64,000 bases of DNA, from positions 1 through 64,000 of the forward strand of contig NZ_KB899387.1 in assembly GCF_000378185.1 (NCBI RefSeq), given 5' to 3'. Positions within the stretch are counted from its first letter, which is position 1. Every line of letters begins with the position of its first letter. This stretch comes from Salinimonas chungwhensis DSM 16280 (lineage in GTDB: Bacteria; Pseudomonadota; Gammaproteobacteria; Enterobacterales; Alteromonadaceae). Position numbers and translations under genes: made by a program. Below the pieces are notes generated by a model. That model searched no databases. It was given only the letters and a program-made list of their open reading frames with translations, and was not told the origin of the DNA. Shown piece after piece: positions 37,436 through 48,100 of this stretch.

Positions 37436-38215
37436 TTAGCGTTTACCGCGTTGATCAGTTTTAGATTTATTTATACCGAGTTTCTTCACAATTCGATTTT
37501 TTGTAGAGTGCCAGTGATTCTTGGGTTGTGTGGGCGCATGGGCAATGATGTCATCAAAAGGAACATGCTCGCCAGTCAGCGGCTTCACATGGGCACAAAA
37601 CAAGGTATTCGGCTGTAGCCGAGCAACCCGCTGTAAAGAACGTTTATATTGATTCGGGTGACAAATCGGATACGGCGGGCATAATTGCCCTTTTACTTTA
37701 ACCAGCAAATCGGCTACGTACATGTTACCTGAAGGTGTATGCAGCAGCGATAAGTCATGATTGGTATGCCCGGGCGTGTAATGCACCTGCCAGTTTTCAA
37801 AACCCGGCAGCTGCTGCTCGTCTTTCACCATAATATCCGGCTTAAGAATAGGTGAATACCAGGTCATGCGCTTACGCTTTCCCAGCCGGCCAGCAACCCA
37901 ATTCATCAGTGCCACATCAATGATATGAGCGGCCCTTCCCTTTATTCCGGTATACCAGCGCGGCGCCTTAGGATGCGCTGCAATACGCGCTCCGCTAAGG
38001 CTGCGAAGCTTATGTGCTCCGCCGGCATGGTCGGGGTGCATATGTGTCACCATGATAAGCGTAAGATCGCTTAACGGGCGTTGCAATGACTGGGTAATAT
38101 ACTGAGACACCAGTTTCACATCAGCGCGCGAGCACCCGTCCAGCAACAGAAGCTGATCTGCTTCCTCAACCAGAAAAATATGCTGAATATAGCCGTGCAG
38201 TGTATGTATTTGCAT
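37436..38215 (-). CDS. Metallo-beta-lactamase-fold hydrolase
   Basis: This 259-residue protein has the MBL-fold zinc motif THMHPDHAGG (His58, His60, Asp62, His63). A later metal His lies in TPGHTNHDLSL and another in the CAHVKPL segment near 200. There is no signal peptide. The fold covers glyoxalase II, lactonases and many others. The absence of typical beta-lactamase features and the short length point to a general hydrolase of unknown substrate. The C-terminus is strongly basic (KSKTDQRGKR). Confidence 0.88.
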   Translation of the reverse strand: MQIHTLHGYIQHIFLVEEADQLLLLDGCSRADVKLVSQYITQSLQRPLSDLTLIMVTHMHPDHAGGAHKLRSLSGARIAAHPKAPRWYTGIKGRAAHIIDVALMNWVAGRLGKRKRMTWYSPILKPDIMVKDEQQLPGFENWQVHYTPGHTNHDLSLLHTPSGNMYVADLLVKVKGQLCPPYPICHPNQYKRSLQRVARLQPNTLFCAHVKPLTGEHVPFDDIIAHAPTQPKNHWHSTKNRIVKKLGINKSKTDQRGKR

Positions 38216-38298
38216 ATCTTAATTGGGTTGCCAAAACAGTTAGCTACGCTAGCAAAAACCTGCTGGCAACACCACAAAAAACACCTGCTTTCAGCGGT

Positions 38299-40383
38299 TT
38301 AATACTGGTACTGCACGCTCACCATGTAGTTACGCGGCCGTCCGGGAAAATACCGCGGGCCAGAAAACGATGAAAAGTCAGCGCGCTCTGCATAACGCTC
38401 ATCTGTAACATTATTCACCCGGGCAAAGACGGTAAGTGTATTACTTAACGCCCAACTGCCACGCAGATGTAGCAAGTCGTGTCCCTCGTACTCGTTTAGA
38501 TTCTCAGGATCAGTATAGTATGCTGCCACATGATGCCACTCCATCTGCAACCGGGCAGCATCTGTTACCTGCCAGCCTAAACGTGTATTTACCAGTGTAT
38601 CGGGCGCTGTATCAATGTCATTCCCGTTAATATTAACGCCGTTAAGCACTTGATCGTATTCGTAGGTATGATTTGCATAAGAAGCAGCAACAGCAATGTC
38701 CCACTGCTGGTTAAACTGATGCATTAGCTCCATTTCAACGCCCTGGTGACGGGTTTCCCCATCACTCACGGTGAAAAAGTCACTATCCCGGAAGATAAAA
38801 TTGTCTTTATCCATGGTATAGGCCGCCAGCGTAAAACGCGTGCCTGCAACCTGCCCTTTTAAACCAGCTTCAATACTGGTCACCGTTTCTGAATCCAAAT
38901 CGGCCACTTGCTGTTCACGTTGTAATCGATAAAGCTCTGTCGCCTGGGGTGCACGATAACCACGGGCTATATTGCCATACAGGCTCAGTGCATCATTGAT
39001 CTGATAACTGATACGCAGTTTAGGTGAGAAATTGGTGTAATCATCACTGGAGCTGGGGGGCCGGGCATAACGGCAGCCGCCCATACCACATTCAGTGCCA
39101 TCGGCGCGGGTGCGACCAGCGGGCAGATGATTGGTATAATCATATTGCATCGACTCAAAGCGCGCCGCAGCAGTAATCCGCCAGGCATCGCGCTGCCAGG
39201 TAAGTGCCGCAAAAGGCGCTATCATGGTGGCATCTACATCGTAGTCGTAGTGAAATCCTTCTGGAATTGTAGCCTGCAAAAATGCCGAGCCCTGGGTAGG
39301 ACCATCCTGAAACTGACTCAATGTCCCTTCGGTATACTCAGCGTCCAGGCCCGCTTCCAGCTGCCATTGATTATTAAATGCATGCTGATAAAGCGACTGC
39401 ACGCCAATGCCTTCCTGACTATTTTTTTCCAGCGGCTGGCCCGGTAGAAAGTGCATCAGAAAGTCCATGCTTTGGTCGCGATAATAAGGGGTGATAAGAA
39501 GCGAGTCACCGTTGTCCAATGACCATTGAGCTTTACTCCAGATGCGCAGCGCCCGGTTCTTACGAAAGGCTTCCGGATCACCATTTTGTTGAGCAAGGGT
39601 TTCGTTTTTGTAACTTTCAAACCCTTCAATATAGCCCGCTGTGTCCTGGTCTAAATTAGTGTAAGTGAGCCCGCTGGTCAGGGTAACATCAGAAAACTCA
39701 TACCGATGTCGCACATTAACTTTTTCCTGGTGCACACTCTCATTTTCACGATAGCCGCTGTCCCGCGTAATGCTGGCATTGATACCGATACCGCTTTTGC
39801 CAAAGTCTTCACCGTGCCTTAGCTTATAGCGGCTGTAGCCATAGGAACCATAATCCACACCCAGCAAACCCGCATCACGGGTTACATCCGGTGTAATGAC
39901 ATTGACTACGCCATGAATAGCGTTCGACCCGTACAACGCTGAGCCCGGGCCTTTTAATACCTCAATACGCTGCGCCATTTCTGTGTGCGCTTCAAACAGT
40001 TCGTTGATATTGCAAAAGCCAGCTGCCCTGAGCGGAATATCGTCTTCTGCGGTCAACAGACCACCGCACGCCCCTGCCCCGGTAAATACCTGGGAGCGCA
40101 GAGCGGGTAGGTATTCCTGACCATTGCCGCGCTGAACACCCGCCCCGGCGACAAACTTGAGTACTTCTTCGATGTGCATGGGTGACACCAGATTAAGCGT
40201 CTGGTTGTCAATCTGACTGATCGCCAAACCATGCTCAGGACTTTCCTGCGCGATACGGCTGCCAGTGGTCACAATCCGTTCAATATTTTCATCTGTGCTT
40301 TGTTGCTGAGCAACGGCGGCGGAGCCAGGCAATAGCGCGATCGCAATGGCGTAATAAAGTGATACGGGCAATTTAGCCGGCAT
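38299..40383 (-). CDS. TonB-dependent outer-membrane receptor
   Basis: This 694-residue protein has a signal peptide (MPAKLPVSLYYAIAIAL...AVAQ). A plug domain follows (ERIVTTGSRI TonB-box-like region, then IEVLKGPGSALYGSNAIHG near 155-170). A long beta barrel ends in an aromatic residue after VSVQYQY. A TTG 7 codons upstream would extend it, but ATG at 40383 with AAGGA about 11 nt before is preferred. The plug has two Cys-containing loops (GAGACGG, GFCNINE), perhaps a disulphide. The ligand is unknown. A siderophore, cobalamin or oligosaccharide is possible, and the neighbours do not decide. Confidence 0.92.
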   Translation of the reverse strand: MPAKLPVSLYYAIAIALLPGSAAVAQQQSTDENIERIVTTGSRIAQESPEHGLAISQIDNQTLNLVSPMHIEEVLKFVAGAGVQRGNGQEYLPALRSQVFTGAGACGGLLTAEDDIPLRAAGFCNINELFEAHTEMAQRIEVLKGPGSALYGSNAIHGVVNVITPDVTRDAGLLGVDYGSYGYSRYKLRHGEDFGKSGIGINASITRDSGYRENESVHQEKVNVRHRYEFSDVTLTSGLTYTNLDQDTAGYIEGFESYKNETLAQQNGDPEAFRKNRALRIWSKAQWSLDNGDSLLITPYYRDQSMDFLMHFLPGQPLEKNSQEGIGVQSLYQHAFNNQWQLEAGLDAEYTEGTLSQFQDGPTQGSAFLQATIPEGFHYDYDVDATMIAPFAALTWQRDAWRITAAARFESMQYDYTNHLPAGRTRADGTECGMGGCRYARPPSSSDDYTNFSPKLRISYQINDALSLYGNIARGYRAPQATELYRLQREQQVADLDSETVTSIEAGLKGQVAGTRFTLAAYTMDKDNFIFRDSDFFTVSDGETRHQGVEMELMHQFNQQWDIAVAASYANHTYEYDQVLNGVNINGNDIDTAPDTLVNTRLGWQVTDAARLQMEWHHVAAYYTDPENLNEYEGHDLLHLRGSWALSNTLTVFARVNNVTDERYAERADFSSFSGPRYFPGRPRNYMVSVQYQY

Positions 40384-40494
40384 ATAAACATCAATCCTTA
40401 ACAATTCAATGGTTCAGCGCCTTTGTAAGACAAAAACGTGGTGTCAGTTTACCTGTAACTTGAAAATAATTTGCCTGCACGCAACGCGTAGATC

Positions 40495-43400
40495 TCAGGC
40501 CTGCTTATTTTCCTGGTTTTTTTTCTCACCTTTTGAAAACACCCGGTATACCCAGACAAAGAAGTACGGGGCGAAAAATACCACGAATAATGTGGTAGCG
40601 GTGATACCGCCCAGTACACCTATACTGATAGCATTTTGCGCGCCTGAGCCCGGCCCGGTGGCAAAGGCCAGTGGCATTACGCCGAGAATAAAGGTTAGCG
40701 ATGTCATCAGGATTGGCCGCAGGCGTTGTTTAGCGGCAGTCAAAGCAGCATCAAACGCGTCCATACCCTCGTTAACATTGTGCTGGGCAAACTCCACAAT
40801 CAATATGGCGTTTTTAGCCGCCAGGCCGATGGTCATCAAGAGGCCGACCTGAAAATAGACATCATTGGCCTGTCCGGTTAACCAGGTAGCCAGTACCGCC
40901 CCTAAAATTCCAAATGGCACGGTAAGCATAATGGCCAGGGGAATGGCCCAGCTTTCATACAGTGCAGCAAGAATCATAAACACTGCAATAACGGTGATAC
41001 TGTAAAGCAACATGGTTTGACTGCCGCTTTGTTTCTCTTCATAGGACAGGCCGGTCCAGGCAATATCAATTCCCTGAGGAAGCGATTGAGCGATACGGGC
41101 CACTTCCTTAAGCGCCTCACCGGAGCTGACCCCGGCAGTGGTTGAACCCTGGATTTCCCTGGAAGAACTGCCATTGAAACGGGTAAGTTTAGGCGGCCCG
41201 TAAGTCCACTCTCCGGCAGCAATCTCTTTTAACTGGACCATTCCGCCGGTTTCATTACGCACATACCAGTCGTTAACATTTTCCGGTAGCATGCGGTACT
41301 TATCCTCCGCCTGCACATATACCCGTTTAATGCGTCCGTTCTCAATAAAGTCATTCACATAAGTGCCACCTAAAGCAGCACTCAGGGTTTGGTTGATGGT
41401 GGAAATGGGCACGCCCAGTGCGCGTGCTTTAATCGTATCGACATCCAGATTGTACTGCGGATTATCCGACAAACCGTTAAAGCGCACGGAGGTAAGTAGC
41501 GGGCTCTGGTTTGCTTTACCTAAAAATTGTTCGCTTGCCTGAACCAGGGCTTCATGACCCAAGCCCCCCTGATCAATTAGCTGAAACTCGAATCCGCTGG
41601 CATTACCCAGTGCGCTAACCGGCGGTGGAATGAGCGGAACAATCATGGCATCTGACACCGTTGCCAACGCTTCCGCTGCCTTTTCCTGAATTTTGAACAC
41701 ACTTTTGCCTTCGCCCCGTGCTTCCCAGTCTTTCATCTTTATAAAGGCGATACCCACATTCTGCGCTTGCCCGGAAAAGCTAAAGCCCGCGGCCGTGAAA
41801 AGTCCTTCAACAGCGCCATCGGCATTATCCAGAAAAAAATCTTCCACCTTTTCTATTTTGTCCCGGGTTTGCTGCAGTGTGGTACTTGGCGGACCGGAAA
41901 TAAGTGTAAACATGCGTCCCTGATCTTCTTCAGGTAAAAACGAGGTGGGGATGCGCAAAAAGATAAGCACCGTAATAACCAGTGCAATGAAGAAAATGAT
42001 CGGCAAAATAAAGCGGTTGTTGAGGGACGACTCCAGCGACCGTTCATGCCCGGCGCGAAGTTTATTAAAACCGCGGTTAAATAGTCCGAAGGGCCCGCTG
42101 GTTTTTTCTACCTTGCCCTGCTCCAAAAACAGGCCGCATAAAGTAGGCGACAGCGTCAAAGCCACAAAGAGTGACAAACCCATCGCTGCTGAAATGGTAA
42201 TGGCAAACTGCCGGTATATAACACCAACGGACCCGTCAAACAGCGCCATAGGCAAAAATACGGCCCATATCACCACTGTGGTACCCAGCAATGCCGATGA
42301 TATTTCCTTCATGGCTTTACGGGCGGCGTCTTTCGGGCTCAGCGAGTCATCTTCTTCAAGTTTACGCTCAGCATTTTCGGTCACCACGATGGCGTCATCC
42401 ACCAGCATCCCGATGGCCAACACCAATGCAAACAATGTCAGCACATTGACTGAGTAATCCAGCACAGCTAAGAAAATGAACGTACCTAGCAACACAATAG
42501 GTATTGCAATGGCCGGAATGAGGGTTGCTCTGAAGGTTTGGAGAAAGATGTAAATGACCAGGATAACCAGAACAACGGCAATGGCGAGTGTCTCTACTAC
42601 ATTAAATATAGAGGCTTCGATAAATGGCGAGATATCTACCGGATATTGCACATCCAGGTCGTCAGGGATAATGCTGTCGAAGTCTTTAACCCGGGCCTTC
42701 ACATTTTTAATTGTTTCTAAAGCATTGGCCGAAGGCGCCAGCTCAATGGCAATCCCTGAAGCGGGTTTGCGGTTCCAGCGTCCAATTACCCGGTAACTTT
42801 CTGCGCCGATTTCAATGTTAGCCACATCCCCCAACGCCACATGGGAGCCATCAGAGTTCACCGATAGCAAAATTTGCGCAAACTCTTCGGGAGTGGACAA
42901 CAGCGTTTGCGCGGTTATGGTCGCATTGAGCTGCTGGCCTTCCACAGAAGGCGCGCCGCCAATCTCACCGGAAGCCAGCTGAACATTTTGCTCTTCAATG
43001 GCACTGATTACATCCAGCGTGGTGATATTAAAGTTGTTCATGGCATGGGGATCCAGCCAGATACGCATAGCATGCTCAGGGCCAAAGGTCTGAATTTGAC
43101 CCACACCGCTGACCCGGCTCAGCGGCTCTTCCAGATTAGCAACCAGAAAATCTGAAATATCATTACGACTCATGTTCCCGCTTTTTGAGAAAAACGCCAC
43201 GATTAACGCATAACTGTTGCCGGCTTTTTCTACTGACACCCCAAGCTGCTGAACCACCGGAGGCAAAGATGACTGCGCCTGCGAGACTTTGTTCTGAGTT
43301 TGAACCTGGGCAATATCGGGGTCGGTGCCCGGCTCGAATGTTAATGTTATAGAAGCGGTGCCGGCAGACGAACTTTGTGACTGGATATAGCGCAGGTTGT

Positions 43401-43620
43401 CGATACCAGTAAGGTTTTTCTCAATAACCTGCGTGACAGTATTTTCCAGTGTCTGGGCCGACGCGCCCGGATAATTGGCTGAAATTGACACCTTAGGTGG
43501 TGCAATATTCGGGTATTGTTCCAGCGGCAGGCTAAGTACTGAAAAGATACCCGCGCCAATAATCAGCAGGGCAACAACAATCGTAAATATTGGTCGGGCG
43601 ATAAAGAACTTTGAAAACAT
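40495..43620 (-). CDS. RND multidrug efflux permease (HAE1/AcrB type)
   Basis: This 1041-residue inner-membrane pump is collinear with AcrB/MexB. It has an N-terminal ARPIFTIVVALLI helix, periplasmic porter domains and the proton-relay pair Asp408/Asp409 in GMLVDDAIVV. A second periplasmic domain and a transmembrane C-half ending in FAPYFFVWVY follow. It should expel hydrophobic drugs, dyes or detergents with the lipoprotein adaptor encoded 3 nt upstream. No outer-membrane factor or TetR-type repressor gene lies nearby, so a TolC from elsewhere is needed. Confidence 0.95.
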   Translation of the reverse strand: MFSKFFIARPIFTIVVALLIIGAGIFSVLSLPLEQYPNIAPPKVSISANYPGASAQTLENTVTQVIEKNLTGIDNLRYIQSQSSSAGTASITLTFEPGTDPDIAQVQTQNKVSQAQSSLPPVVQQLGVSVEKAGNSYALIVAFFSKSGNMSRNDISDFLVANLEEPLSRVSGVGQIQTFGPEHAMRIWLDPHAMNNFNITTLDVISAIEEQNVQLASGEIGGAPSVEGQQLNATITAQTLLSTPEEFAQILLSVNSDGSHVALGDVANIEIGAESYRVIGRWNRKPASGIAIELAPSANALETIKNVKARVKDFDSIIPDDLDVQYPVDISPFIEASIFNVVETLAIAVVLVILVIYIFLQTFRATLIPAIAIPIVLLGTFIFLAVLDYSVNVLTLFALVLAIGMLVDDAIVVTENAERKLEEDDSLSPKDAARKAMKEISSALLGTTVVIWAVFLPMALFDGSVGVIYRQFAITISAAMGLSLFVALTLSPTLCGLFLEQGKVEKTSGPFGLFNRGFNKLRAGHERSLESSLNNRFILPIIFFIALVITVLIFLRIPTSFLPEEDQGRMFTLISGPPSTTLQQTRDKIEKVEDFFLDNADGAVEGLFTAAGFSFSGQAQNVGIAFIKMKDWEARGEGKSVFKIQEKAAEALATVSDAMIVPLIPPPVSALGNASGFEFQLIDQGGLGHEALVQASEQFLGKANQSPLLTSVRFNGLSDNPQYNLDVDTIKARALGVPISTINQTLSAALGGTYVNDFIENGRIKRVYVQAEDKYRMLPENVNDWYVRNETGGMVQLKEIAAGEWTYGPPKLTRFNGSSSREIQGSTTAGVSSGEALKEVARIAQSLPQGIDIAWTGLSYEEKQSGSQTMLLYSITVIAVFMILAALYESWAIPLAIMLTVPFGILGAVLATWLTGQANDVYFQVGLLMTIGLAAKNAILIVEFAQHNVNEGMDAFDAALTAAKQRLRPILMTSLTFILGVMPLAFATGPGSGAQNAISIGVLGGITATTLFVVFFAPYFFVWVYRVFSKGEKKNQENKQA

Positions 43621-43623
43621 GAA

Positions 43624-44925
43624 TTAACGCTCGCCGGTAGAGTGTGACGATGATGCCGCGTTACCGGCTGTTGCGCTGTCATCTTGCCTTGAGGAGCCTC
43701 CGGCAGATGATTTCTTCTGTTGCGAGATATCTTTTGGTTTTACCGGCGCACCATCCTGTAAGTTCATTGTGCCTTCTACCACCACTTTATCGCCTGCCTG
43801 TAGACCGTCTTCAATAACCCATTGATTCTGATAAGCCACACCGGTTTGCACACTTCGCTTGCTGGCTTTATTTCCGCTCGCCACCACCCAAACACTTTTC
43901 GCGCCGCCATTTCCAATCTGCACACTTTTCTGCGGTATTACCAATGCCTGGCTCGAGGAAAGATCTTCAATGGAGGCACGCACAAAAAGCCCCGGCAACA
44001 ACCGGTTATCCGGATTGGGAAACACCGACCGTAAACGAATTGCACCGGTTTGCTCATCGACAGCTAAATCCGTAGCGTCCAGTTTACCTTTATGGGGATA
44101 GGGCTCCCCGGATTCGGTAAAAAACAGGCTGACTTCAAATTTCACATCATCGCGCTTCTGAATTCTGGATTCTATCAGACGGGCTTTCAGTTTTTGTGCA
44201 TCCCCCACCGATTGCGATAAGTCCACATAGACCGGATCAAGTTGGCGGATAATCGCCAGAGGCTCTTGCTGTTGCTGTGTAACCAGCGCTCCTTTGGTTA
44301 CGCTGGACGGGCCGATGAAACCACTGATAGGTGCATAAACGTTCGTATACGCCAGATTAATTCTGGCATTTTTTACTTCAGCTTCAGCCTGGCTGACAGA
44401 GGCCCGGGCCTGTCTGAGCCGGGTTTTGGCGTCATCAAATTCCTGTTCACTGAGAACTTGCTTTTGCGCCAGTCCATCAAACCGGTTCACCACCGCCTGC
44501 GCATTAGCAACTGCCGCCTGAGCACTCTCCAGATTTGCCTGTGCCATGTCTAAATCAGCCTGATACCGTTCCGGATCAATCTGATAAAGCTGGTCGCCTT
44601 CCTCGACAAGAGAGCCTTCCTCGAAAAGACGCTCCTGAATAATCCCGCTGACCTGTGGACGTATCTGTGCTACCCGGTAAGAGACAACACGCCCAGGCAG
44701 CTTCTCGGTGTAGCCGATTTTTTGCGGAGAAACCGTAATGTATCCCACCGGAATTGCCTGTTGCGCTTCCCCCTGGGAACCACCGGGGCCCTGAGCCTGG
44801 CCATTGCCTGATTTTTCTTCGCTACAGGCGCTAAGTACAGTAATCACTAAAACACCTAGCGCAGCGACAAGACCTCGGGAAATTTTGCCGTGAAAAAATA
44901 AAGTTTGCATAAGAAAACGCGTCAT
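43624..44925 (-). CDS. RND efflux periplasmic adaptor lipoprotein (AcrA/MexA type)
   Basis: This 433-residue lipoprotein has a signal ending in the lipobox LSAC, so it is lipid-anchored in the inner membrane. It has the two lipoyl half-motifs (RPQVSGIIQERLFEEGSLVE and VYAPISGFIGPSSVTKGALV) and an alpha-hairpin of Ala/Gln-rich helices (about 125-195). Beta-barrel domains and a low-complexity Ser/Gly-rich tail follow. The frame is open another 19 codons upstream, but the ATG at 44925 has an AGG sequence and a normal signal. It pairs with the downstream permease gene. Confidence 0.93.
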   Translation of the reverse strand: MTRFLMQTLFFHGKISRGLVAALGVLVITVLSACSEEKSGNGQAQGPGGSQGEAQQAIPVGYITVSPQKIGYTEKLPGRVVSYRVAQIRPQVSGIIQERLFEEGSLVEEGDQLYQIDPERYQADLDMAQANLESAQAAVANAQAVVNRFDGLAQKQVLSEQEFDDAKTRLRQARASVSQAEAEVKNARINLAYTNVYAPISGFIGPSSVTKGALVTQQQQEPLAIIRQLDPVYVDLSQSVGDAQKLKARLIESRIQKRDDVKFEVSLFFTESGEPYPHKGKLDATDLAVDEQTGAIRLRSVFPNPDNRLLPGLFVRASIEDLSSSQALVIPQKSVQIGNGGAKSVWVVASGNKASKRSVQTGVAYQNQWVIEDGLQAGDKVVVEGTMNLQDGAPVKPKDISQQKKSSAGGSSRQDDSATAGNAASSSHSTGER

Positions 44926-45090
44926 TTTTAATGCCTGTTTAGCCAGACTTGGCAGGTACCAATTAGAGCAATCGATACACATATGGATTTATATTACTAA
45001 TCAGCTAGTTACTACGCTGGCGGTAAATCAGGCGATCACCACAAATCCCATGACATTTTTGTTAGGTAAGAAGTTATTTTTTGCGCAGAC

Positions 45091-45127
45091 AAAAAATGCC
45101 TGGGGGCAAACCATTTGCCACCCAGGC
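45091..45127 (-). terminator. Terminator after the GH10 xylanase gene
   Basis: A long stem (GCCTGGG...CCCAGGC with inner GGCAAA/TTTGCC and one bulge, 45098-45127) is followed on the minus strand by six T residues (A-run 45091-45096). It lies 35 nt beyond the xylanase stop codon. Confidence 0.82.
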
Positions 45128-45161
45128 GTTACTTTTTATTTAAACCCGAACCACTTGCGCG

Positions 45162-48100
45162 TTACGGAAAGTCCACATCAATGCGCTCCAGCAGGATCTG
45201 ATTACTTTCATCAGATTCAAAGGCGCCATTTATCTGTAAGGCAATACGCTCTATATTAGCTATTGACCCGGCATCATCGCTGTCAGGGTAAAAAGTAAAT
45301 ACAGCGCTCCCCGATGACAACGGCTCTACCGTACCGTAAATTCGGACATAGTCTGGCGCGCCAGTCTGCACATACCCCTGAACGCTGAGCTCCGTCGCCC
45401 CCGGCGTACCATTTACCCGCAACGTGTAAGTAATGGCCGCATCGGTATAGTCGCGACTTCCTACCTGCAAAATATAGTTGTGGGTCTCACTGGTACCGTT
45501 TGGCTGCAAACTTACCGCCTGCTGGTTAGCCTGGTAAGTTACGGTGGCATCAGTACCGAATTCACCCTGCATACCTTCATCACCATCGGCAAAATCATAA
45601 ACAACTGTTTCTGCTGAAGGAATGACCGTTGGAATCTCCAGTCTCACATGGGTCATTGCCACACTTTGAGTATTACCGTTAGATAATGGCCCGTTAAGCT
45701 GCACGCCAAGACGCTCGACAATGGTCAGGTCACCGGCAGCATTATCCTCTGGTGCAAAGGAGATAATATTTTCTCCGGCCTGTACCGCGACCGCATCAGC
45801 ATAGATTCTGGCATACGAAGGTGCTCCCGTTTGCACAAACGGTTGAATTGTCAGTCCGCCCTCAGCTTGCTCCTGGGTTACATTAAACGTGTAAGTTAAT
45901 GATGCCCCCGTCAAATCAGACAGACTCACCTCTTCAATAAAGACCTGCTCGTTGCTGGCCTGCCAGTCCGGTTCCAGTAACGCTGCCGGTGTAGCATTGT
46001 CATAACTTACTGACGCGGATGTGCCATAATCGCCACGCCATCCCTGTACGCCTTCAGCAAAATTGTACTCTATGACAGTGGGTGGAAGATTATCGCCGGG
46101 CACCACAATCTGGACCTGACGGGCAAAGCTGGTGTACTCGCCTTCCTGAACCTGGACATACAGATTATAGATTCCCGGTACCAGGTTGTCGGCGACCGTC
46201 AGTTGCCCGGTACTTTCATCCAATGCAAAGCGTCCATCCTCATTGCCGCCTAATACTGACCACACCACATCGCTTTGTGCTGTGTGTGCATTACCTGATG
46301 CATCAAATGAGGTGAAGTCCGCTAGTTCCGTCCCCACTTCTGTCGTTTCATCAATGGTAATTGTGCCAGGCTGATTGAACTGAGGAGCAACTTCACGCAC
46401 GTAACCTTTAAGCCATTTCAATGCCGGCTTTTCAGCACCGTTGTCATACGCCAGTATTGCGCCCTGTGCTTCACGCCAGTGACCGGGTAAGTAGCCCCAC
46501 ACAGTAATGCCTTCAATGGCAGGATGATTCCAGTACATGGGAAACAGCCGTTGAAACTCAAGTAACTGCGTTAGCTCATCGGGCCCGTCAATATCCAGCT
46601 CGGTCATGTAAATATCCAACCCGGTTTGCTGGTCAATACGATCAACATTGTTGCGCTGGGTTTCCAGCGGTCCGGTGGTCGAAAATGCATGCCCCTGAAA
46701 GCCCACAGCGTCAATGAGATTACGTGATTGCAGCAGGTTGGCTAAATCAATGACCTTTTGCGTGCGATCATTAGAGTTCACCACACTGTACTCATTGAAC
46801 ATTAGCTGAGTCGAAGACGGAAAGATGTCTCTGGCCATTTGAAACGCATTAACAATCCAGTCGTAAGATGAGGCTTTTTGAGCGGCATCTGCTGGACTAT
46901 CACCCTGGTCTATGAAATAGGCTTCCACCTGCGCGGTTGTATCAGGGTTAAAGAGCCGCAAACCATCGACATAGTCTGGTCTGTCATTCTCGCCATCTGG
47001 CGGTGCGTTATCAAACTCATTGACCACTTCAATAAAGTCAATGTCCGGGTAACGTTGGTTAACCAGTTCAAACCATTCGCGAATCTCAGCTAACTGCGCT
47101 TCTGGTGGTAACGCGCTTATCCATTCCGGCTGCTGACTGCCCCATACCAACACATGGTGCTTGTAAATAAAGCCGTTCTCTTTAGCAACCTGATACGCCT
47201 CATCAAGTCCGGCCCAGTTATATTCATCCCGAACCGCTTCCACGGAGCCCCACTTGCCTGCGTTTTCGGGCGTTACCTGATTCCAGTACGCTTCAAAATT
47301 GGGTCGTTGCGCACCGCAGCAGACCCCACCCAGAAATTTTGATTTACCTTGTGCAAGTGGTGGTCCTTCCGGTACATAAGCGTCAGGTGGCGGAAGCCTT
47401 TCACCTGGCTGCCCATTTTCAAGCTGTTCAACGGTGTAGGTTACCCCTTCTGGGGCAAACACAAATTTATCAATATCCAAGCCATCCTCACGGCCCGCGT
47501 AGCGGAAAATAGCAGTGGTGTTATCATTTTCCACGCTATACTCTCCATCAGGGATTTTCACCCATCGGAACGCCCCGGGCGTATCGTCACCGCCGGTATC
47601 CACTATGGCGCCGGGTGTGTATCCATCTTCACCGGGCGCAGCGTACCCCAGAATGCTGTTAACCAGCACCCAGCCCTGGTTATTCCCCAGACCCTGGGCA
47701 ATATAAAAGCTGTCGTCATTGGCTCCTTCCGGACCAATGCGGACCCTGGCATAAAGGGTATAGTCACCGGCCGATTCAAAACTCACAGCAAGTTCGCCAA
47801 CCCGGTTGTCAGTGGCCGGTTCATCAACGCCATTAACACTGGCGGTAACAAACTGCGGCGGCCCTGCTTCTACGCGCATATCCGCGCCTAAAAAGTTAAG
47901 TAGTGCGCTCTGCCCGCCTTCTGCCTGTGCATAAACGCCTACATCCGGGTTGTTTTGCTCAAGAATGGGGGTGTAAGTCAGTCGCTTGCGTTGCAGTTCA
48001 AACTGTAAGTTTACCGCCAATGATTCCCCCGGATTGAGGATTTCAGCGTCGATCATTACATAGGGTATGCCAGAATCGGTATACCCATCAGCCTCCACCA

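Noticed and set aside
37436-38215. Beta-lactamase resistance gene
   Set aside because: The fold motif is shared by many hydrolases; no signal peptide and no class B signature beyond THMHPDH.
40409-40852. 147-residue rightward frame antisense to the RND permease 3' end
   Set aside because: It mostly mirrors the permease coding sequence and shows no independent signature.
42554-43155. Short frames opposite the RND permease
   Set aside because: They follow the codon bias mirror of the permease and have no ribosome-binding sites.
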